Notes under the pieces: model-generated | The model's database searches: none | Told to the model about the DNA's origin: nothing | What the model saw: the letters and a program-made list of their open reading frames with translations, nothing else | Made by a program: the position numbers and the translations under genes | NCBI GenBank assembly: GCA_902495355.1 | Contig: CABUWV010000007.1 | Coordinates: 68,003 to 132,002 of the forward strand | Source: an uncultured Collinsella sp. | Lineage (GTDB): Bacteria > Actinomycetota > Coriobacteriia > Coriobacteriales > Coriobacteriaceae | Length of the DNA: 64,000 nucleotides | Reading direction: 5' to 3' | Shown here: piece by piece, positions 59,747 to 64,000 of the stretch | Layout: every line of letters begins with the position of its first letter | How positions within the stretch are numbered: the first letter of the stretch is position 1

Positions 59747-60643
59747 GTGACCGATCGGTCCCTCATCCTTACCGCGCCGGCAAAGATTAACCTCTATCTG
59801 GGGGTTCATACCGAGCGCGACGCCCGCGGCTATCACAGGGTCGATTCCCTGATGGCAGCCGTCGGTCTTGCCGATACCGTGACGGTCGCGCCGGCGCAGG
59901 CGTTGACCGTCCAGACGGTTCCGGCATCCGATTTTCCCATGCAAAAAAATACGGCCTATCGGGCGGCAATCGCTATGGCCGAGCGTTACGGTCGCGATGC
60001 CAATGTGTGCGTGACGATCGAAAAGCGTATCCCGCTGTGCGCCGGTCTGGGAGGCCCCTCGACGGATGCCGCTGCGGTCATCGTTGCCTTGGCCGAGCTG
60101 TGGGGTATCGACCGTGCCGACCCCGCGCTCGATGACATCGCTCGCGGTATCGGCGCCGACGTGCCGTTTTTTTTGCACACGAGTCCCGCATTCTACGTCG
60201 GCGGGGGAGATGTGCTGGCCACTGAGTATCCTGTGCTTCCGGCGACACCTGTCGTATTGGTCAAACCGCACGAGACGAGCGTTTCAACGGTTGAAGCGTA
60301 TCGACGATTTGATGAGAGCCCGGTGCCCGCGGAAAAACCCGATGCGATTGCTTCTGTCTTACGCGCCGGCGATGCCGGGGCGGCATATGCGCTCGTTCAT
60401 AACAATCTGGGCGTCATATCCGCGCAGATGGAGCCGCGGATCCAGGCAGTTCTCGACTGGCTGCGCGCACAGGAGGGAACCGTTGCCGTGGACGTGTGTG
60501 GTTCGGGTGCTTGCTCGTTTGCCATTTGCGATACCGTCGCTGCAGCAGCCCATCTTGCGGGAGCTGCCCAGCAAAATGGCTGGTGGGCCTGCGCGACTGA
60601 GCTTATTCCCAACACGGTTCAAATCGACGCGCCAAAGAAATAA
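59747..60643 (+). CDS. ispE: 4-diphosphocytidyl-2-C-methyl-D-erythritol kinase
   Basis: IspE phosphorylates CDP-ME, the fourth MEP-pathway step toward isoprenoids. The 298-residue GHMP kinase starts with GTG at 59747: LTAPAKINLYLGVHTERDARGYHRVDSLM (about 8-36), the ATP motif KRIPLCAGLGGPSTDAAAVIVAL near 91, and DVCGSGACSFAI near 249. GAGGAGCAC precedes the start within veg. Together with the dxs-like gene at 0.5 kb it shows the MEP route is used. Confidence 0.94.
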   Translation: MTDRSLILTAPAKINLYLGVHTERDARGYHRVDSLMAAVGLADTVTVAPAQALTVQTVPASDFPMQKNTAYRAAIAMAERYGRDANVCVTIEKRIPLCAGLGGPSTDAAAVIVALAELWGIDRADPALDDIARGIGADVPFFLHTSPAFYVGGGDVLATEYPVLPATPVVLVKPHETSVSTVEAYRRFDESPVPAEKPDAIASVLRAGDAGAAYALVHNNLGVISAQMEPRIQAVLDWLRAQEGTVAVDVCGSGACSFAICDTVAAAAHLAGAAQQNGWWACATELIPNTVQIDAPKK

Positions 60644-60678
60644 AAATTTCTCTAGCACGCGACGAAAATCTTTGTTAC

Positions 60679-60684
60679 TATAGT
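60679..60684 (+). promoter_or_regulatory. -10 hexamer for tRNA-Pro
   Basis: TATAGT lies nine bases before the first base of the tRNA gene, the expected position for a -10 box. The -35 box is unclear. Confidence 0.45.
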
Positions 60685-60692
60685 CGAGCTAA

Positions 60693-60769
60693 CGGGTTGT
60701 GGCTCAGTTTGGTAGAGCACTGCGTTCGGGACGCAGGGGTCGCTGGTTCAAATCCAGTCAACCCGACCA
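60693..60769 (+). tRNA. tRNA-Pro (anticodon CGG)
   Basis: Starts CGGGTTGTGGCTCAGTTTGG and ends CAACCCGACCA; the acceptor stem CGGGTTG/CAACCCG pairs perfectly. The anticodon stem TGCGT/ACGCA encloses TCGGG with anticodon CGG, the T-arm is CTGG-TTCAAAT-CCAG, and CCA is encoded. 77 nt. Confidence 0.95.
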
Positions 60770-60777
60770 GAGCATGA

Positions 60778-60808
60778 GAAGGGACCGCTTCTTGCGGTCC
60801 CTTTTTTT
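60778..60808 (+). terminator. Terminator of tRNA-Pro
   Basis: GGGACCGC and GCGGTCCC form a perfect stem with a five-base loop, followed by a run of seven Ts. Confidence 0.9.
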
Positions 60809-60881
60809 AGCTATTGTTGTGATACCGCGGCACCCGCGGTATACTCATTCGAGCTTGTCTCGCTGTATTGTGGAGGTCTAC

Positions 60882-61157
60882 ATGTTTGGACTGAGGGCTC
60901 CTGAGCTCATCATTATTCTCGTCGTTGTCTTGATCATCTTCGGGCCTAAGAACCTGCCGAAGCTCGGCAAGTCTCTCGGCTCTACCGTCAAGAATATCCG
61001 CGAGGGTATGGAGGGCGACGATAAGGGCGAAACCAAGCAGGCCGAGGACGTTGTGGTCGAGGAGTCCAAGGAGGACAAGGAGATCGCAGAGCTCGAGGCC
61101 AAGCTCGCTGCTGCCAAGAAAAAGCAGGCAGAGGACAGCGACGCGGACGCAGAGTAG
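60882..61157 (+). CDS. tatA: Twin-arginine translocase TatA/TatE-type subunit
   Basis: A 91-residue protein. MFGLRAPELIIILVVVLIIFGPKNLPKLGKSLGSTVKNIREGMEG is the Tat A/B signature: an N-terminal membrane helix, the FGP hinge, and an amphipathic helix. A charged coiled tail of about 45 residues (KEDKEIAELEAKLAAAKKKQAEDS) follows. TatA forms the pore for folded proteins bearing RR signals. GGAGG precedes the ATG at 60882; the longer frame reads through the tRNA and is spurious. No tatC is nearby. Confidence 0.9.
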   Translation: MFGLRAPELIIILVVVLIIFGPKNLPKLGKSLGSTVKNIREGMEGDDKGETKQAEDVVVEESKEDKEIAELEAKLAAAKKKQAEDSDADAE

Positions 61158-61182
61158 TCCCATCCCTTTGGGGTGAGCACCT

Positions 61183-61215
61183 GACCGGCTTGCCCGCAGG
61201 CTAGCCGGTCTTTTT
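61183..61215 (+). terminator. Terminator after tatA
   Basis: GACCGGC and GCCGGTC pair around a 14-base loop and are followed by TTTTT. Confidence 0.8.
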
Positions 61216-61263
61216 CGTTTTGTTGACAGTTGATCGTTACATCATAGTTGGGGAGATATCCGT

Positions 61264-61734
61264 ATGGACGCAAGCCAGATCGTACTGACCGCTGAGGGCC
61301 GCCAGAAGCTCGTCGAGGAGCTCGCTTGGCGTGAGGGCGATTACGCCAAGGAGATCGTCGAGGACATCAAGGAAGCCCGCGCGTTTGGTGACCTTTCGGA
61401 GAACTCCGAGTACGATGCCGCCAAGGACAAGCAGGCCCAGAATGCTGCTCGCATTGCCGAGATTCAGGCTATTCTCGCCAACGCTCAGGTTGCTGCCACC
61501 ACGGGCGATCTGACCGTCTCCATCGGTTCCACCGTTTCTCTGATCGATCCCAACGGTGAGGTCATGGAAGTCACGCTCGTCGGTACCACCGAGACCAACT
61601 CGCTCGAGCACAAGATCTCCAACGAGTCTCCGGTCGGTCACGCCATCATCGGTCACGGCGAGGGCGACTCCGTTGAGGTCGTTACGCCTTCTGGCAAGAC
61701 CCGCGTCTACACCATCGCCAAGATCGCACGCTAG
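61264..61734 (+). CDS. greA: Transcription elongation factor GreA
   Basis: GreA rescues backtracked RNA polymerase by stimulating transcript cleavage. The 156-residue product has the N-terminal coiled coil LTAEGRQKLVEELAWREGDYAKEIVEDIKEARAFGDLSENSEYDAAKDKQ with the acidic tip DLSENSEYD near residue 42, and the C-terminal FKBP-like domain ending VTPSGKTRVYTIAKIAR. GGGGAGATAT precedes the ATG, and TTGACA lies about 40 bases upstream. lysS follows after a terminator-like hairpin; greA-lysS is a common order. Confidence 0.96.
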   Translation: MDASQIVLTAEGRQKLVEELAWREGDYAKEIVEDIKEARAFGDLSENSEYDAAKDKQAQNAARIAEIQAILANAQVAATTGDLTVSIGSTVSLIDPNGEVMEVTLVGTTETNSLEHKISNESPVGHAIIGHGEGDSVEVVTPSGKTRVYTIAKIAR

Positions 61735-61762
61735 ACCACGGTCCCGCGTAAAGGTATGTTTT

Positions 61763-61795
61763 CGCTCCCTGGGACCGAATCCTGGGGAGCGTTTT
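61763..61795 (+). terminator. Hairpin between greA and lysS
   Basis: CGCTCCC and GGGAGCG pair (with one extra G) and are followed by TTTTAGTTT, 18 bases before the lysS start. It may attenuate rather than fully end transcription into lysS. Confidence 0.6.
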
Positions 61796-61813
61796 AGTTT
61801 GAGGAGCTAACTT

Positions 61814-63778
61814 ATGGCAGAGAACCAGAACGTCGCCGATCAGGCCTCGACGCTCAACGACGAGCGCGCCACGCGTCTGGCAAAGCGCGCCGCCCTGTTC
61901 GAGGCGGGCCAGAACCCCTATCCCGAGCACTCCGAGATCGAGGACTATGTCGTCGACATTGAGGCCAAATATGCCGATCTTGCCGATGGCGAGGATACTG
62001 AGGACGTCGTGAAGATCGGCGGCCGCGTGGTCGCCAAGCGCGGTCAGGGCAAGATCATGTTTATCGTCGTGCGCGACGCTACCGCCGAGATTCAGCTGTT
62101 CTGCCGCATCAACGACATGGACGAGGCAGCTTGGAATACGCTCAAGGCTCTCGACCTTGGTGACATCCTGGGCGTGACCGGCGTGGTTGTTCGCACCAAG
62201 CGCGGCCAGCTCTCCGTTGCCCCCAAGAGCGCGACCCTGCTCTCCAAGGCCGTTCGTCCGCTGCCCGAGAAGTTCCATGGCCTCTCCGACAAGGAGACCC
62301 GTTATCGTCAGCGCTATGTCGACCTGATTGCCAACGACGATGTTCGCGAGACCTTCCGCAAGCGCTCGCAGATTCTCTCCACCTTCCGCCGCTTCATGGA
62401 ATCTGACGGCTACATGGAGGTCGAGACCCCCATCCTGCAGACCATTCAGGGCGGCGCTACGGCCAAGCCGTTCATCACGCACTTCAACGCGCTCGATCAG
62501 GAGTGCTACCTGCGCATTGCTACCGAGCTGCACCTCAAGCGCTGCATCGTCGGTGGCTTTGAGCGCGTCTTCGAGATCGGCCGCATCTTCCGCAACGAGG
62601 GTATGGACCTCACCCACAACCCCGAGTTCACCACGATGGAGGCCTATCGTGCCTTCTCCGATCTCGAGGGCATGAAGGCACTCGCACAGGGCGTCATCAA
62701 GGCTGCTAACAAGGCTATCGGCAATCCCGAGGTCATCGAGTATCAGGGCCAGACCATCGATCTGTCCGGTGAGTGGGCAAGCCGTCCCATGACCGACATC
62801 GTCTCGGATGTGCTCGGCAAGCAGGTCACCATCGACACGCCGGTCGAGGAGCTTGCCGCCGCCGCACGCGAGAAGGGCCTGGAGATTAAGCCCGAGTGGA
62901 CTGCTGGCAAGATCATCGCCGAGATTTACGATGAGCTGGGCGAGGACACCATCGTCAACCCGACCTTCGTATGCGATTACCCCATCGAGGTCAGCCCGCT
63001 TGCCAAGCGTTTTGAGGACGATCCGCGCCTGACGCACCGCTTTGAGCTGGTCATCGCCGGCCACGAGTACGCCAACGCATTCTCCGAGCTCAATGACCCG
63101 GTCGACCAGGCCGAGCGCTTTGCTGCCCAGATGGCCGAGAAGGCCGGCGGCGACGACGAGGCTATGGAGTACGACGAGGACTACGTGCGCGCCCTCGAGT
63201 ACGGTATGCCTCCCGCGGGCGGCATCGGCATCGGCATCGACCGCGTGGTCATGCTGCTCACCAACCAGGCTTCCATTCGCGACGTCCTGCTGTTCCCGCA
63301 CATGAAGCCCGAGAAGGGTTTCCAGTCCGGTGCCGCCGCTGCCAAGGCTGCCGAGGCCGGCAACGCCACAAGCCCGTTCGTCAAGCCGCTCAAGCCCACG
63401 CTCGACTACTCCAAGATTGCCGTTGAGCCGCTGTTCGAGGAGTTCGTCGACTTTGATACCTTCTCCAAGAGCGATTTCCGCGCTGTGAAGGTCAAGGCAT
63501 GCGAGGCCGTCAAGAAGTCCAAGAAGCTGCTGAACTTTACGCTCGACGACGGCACCGGCACCGACCGCACCATCCTCTCCGGTATTCACGATTATTATGA
63601 GCCCGAGGACCTGGTCGGCAAGACGCTGCTCGCCATCACCAACCTGCCTCCGCGCAAGATGATGGGTATTCCCAGCTGCGGTATGTTGATCAGCGCTATT
63701 CACGAGGAAGAGGGCGAGGAGCGTCTCAACCTGATCCAGCTCGACGCCTCCATCCCCGCCGGCGCAAAGATGTACTAA
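61814..63778 (+). CDS. lysS: Lysyl-tRNA synthetase, class II, with C-terminal tRNA-binding domain
   Basis: A 654-residue LysRS, about 150 longer than the usual 490-510. The OB-fold anticodon domain is at about 55-150 (VKIGGRVVAKRGQGKIMFIVVRDATAEIQLF); the class II core has RYRQRYVDLIAN near 160 (motif 1 region), FRNEGMDLTHNPEFTTMEAY near 256 (motif 2) and GIGIGIDRVVMLLTNQASIRDVLLFPHMKP near 473 (motif 3). From about residue 545 a complete EMAPII/Trbp111-like domain follows (FDTFSKSDFRAVKVKACEAVKK...ILSGIHDYYEPEDLVGKTLLAITNLPPRKMMGIPSCGMLIS), which would bind tRNA elbows. GAGGAGC precedes the ATG. Confidence 0.96.
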   Translation: MAENQNVADQASTLNDERATRLAKRAALFEAGQNPYPEHSEIEDYVVDIEAKYADLADGEDTEDVVKIGGRVVAKRGQGKIMFIVVRDATAEIQLFCRINDMDEAAWNTLKALDLGDILGVTGVVVRTKRGQLSVAPKSATLLSKAVRPLPEKFHGLSDKETRYRQRYVDLIANDDVRETFRKRSQILSTFRRFMESDGYMEVETPILQTIQGGATAKPFITHFNALDQECYLRIATELHLKRCIVGGFERVFEIGRIFRNEGMDLTHNPEFTTMEAYRAFSDLEGMKALAQGVIKAANKAIGNPEVIEYQGQTIDLSGEWASRPMTDIVSDVLGKQVTIDTPVEELAAAAREKGLEIKPEWTAGKIIAEIYDELGEDTIVNPTFVCDYPIEVSPLAKRFEDDPRLTHRFELVIAGHEYANAFSELNDPVDQAERFAAQMAEKAGGDDEAMEYDEDYVRALEYGMPPAGGIGIGIDRVVMLLTNQASIRDVLLFPHMKPEKGFQSGAAAAKAAEAGNATSPFVKPLKPTLDYSKIAVEPLFEEFVDFDTFSKSDFRAVKVKACEAVKKSKKLLNFTLDDGTGTDRTILSGIHDYYEPEDLVGKTLLAITNLPPRKMMGIPSCGMLISAIHEEEGEERLNLIQLDASIPAGAKMY

Positions 63779-63780
63779 TT

Positions 63781-63809
63781 GGTTCCGCCGTTCTACCGAA
63801 CGGCGGACC
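63781..63809 (+). terminator. Hairpin after lysS
   Basis: GGTTCCGCCGTTC and GAACGGCGGACC form a 13-bp stem with one mismatch directly after the lysS stop. No T-run follows. Confidence 0.65.
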
Positions 63810-63821
63810 AGCCGACGCTGC

Positions 63822-63921
63822 GCGACGTCCAGGGCGACAATTTGTCATTCAAAAGGCAAGGCATGACCAGAAGGTCTATGCCTTGCCTTTTTCATGCCAA
63901 CTTGTTCGCCCTGGACGTCGC
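63822..63921. repeat. 100-bp nested inverted repeat after lysS
   Basis: Outer arms GCGACGTCCAGGGCGACAA (63822-63840) and TTGTTCGCCCTGGACGTCGC (63902-63921) pair with one bulge. An inner hairpin, AAAGGCAAGGCAT (63852-63864) with ATGCCTTGCCTTT (63878-63890), is perfect. It shares the two-tier layout of the elements at 38.6 and 41.0 kb. Confidence 0.75.
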
Positions 63922-63961
63922 TCGCTCATATGACCCAATCCGCTGTCAAGAGCCACAATGG

Positions 63962-63993
63962 CCCCGCCGACCGCTTGCAATCGGTCGGCGGGG
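63962..63993. terminator. Hairpin near the window end
   Basis: CCCCGCCGACCG and CGGTCGGCGGGG form a perfect 12-bp stem with an eight-base loop. It probably belongs to a gene outside the window, on either strand. Confidence 0.55.
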
Positions 63994-64000
63994 CCTGCCG

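Overview
The window looks like a chromosomal segment of a high-GC anaerobic gut actinobacterium of the Coriobacteriia, most likely Collinsella or a close relative. This rests on roughly 60% GC coding sequence, a giant 2-hydroxyacyl-CoA-dehydratase-activase-type protein, a riboflavin ECF transporter cassette, Asp23/AmaP envelope genes and a LysRS carrying a C-terminal tRNA-binding domain. The taxon is an inference from gene style; no rRNA is present to confirm it.

Layout. 1-6.1 kb: the 3' end of an iron-type alcohol dehydrogenase, a four-copy alternating inverted repeat, a DXS-family gene on the minus strand, an HD-domain protein with a CmpB-like membrane protein, and amt-glnB for ammonium uptake. 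6.1-9.7 kb: a TetR/MFS pair with matched operators, a Cof-type HAD phosphatase, and a small locus that looks like a type I toxin-antitoxin module. 9.7-17.5 kb: a TetR gene and a 1593-residue activase/dehydratase fusion, a decayed gene, a small membrane protein and a DUF389 protein. 17.8-23.1 kb: a large secreted, sortase-type CAP-domain coiled-coil surface protein split by a frameshift at a G7 tract, and an OPT-family transporter. 23.3-35.1 kb: coaX, a dCMP-deaminase-type gene, nfu, lgt, a large membrane protein, yebC, the amaP-DUF2273-asp23 operon, a YitT protein, two zinc-ribbon membrane proteins and a DUF2752 protein. 35.2-45.8 kb: two divergent amidohydrolases, groES-groEL, an FMN-riboswitch-controlled ribU-ecfAA'-ecfT operon and two PPOX-fold flavoproteins. 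46-51.4 kb: argC-argJ-argB-argD, then a decayed tRNA neighbourhood beside an intact tRNA-Val. 51.4-64 kb: asnB (minus), a murE-like gene, a HAD phosphatase, murI, rph, rdgB, dtd, veg, ispE, tRNA-Pro, a tatA-type gene, greA and lysS.

Much of the window is housekeeping. The genes form plausible units: ammonium transport with PII sensing, flavin uptake under FMN control, glutamate-to-ornithine synthesis (argCJBD), and peptidoglycan precursor steps (murE-like, murI) beside nucleotide and tRNA quality control (rdgB, dtd, rph). The unusual material lies mostly between genes: long nested inverted repeats downstream of several genes, a 51-bp dispersed repeat in three copies, smaller hairpin families, a phased 40-bp inverted-repeat array, a probable phase-variable surface gene, and a candidate type I toxin-antitoxin locus.
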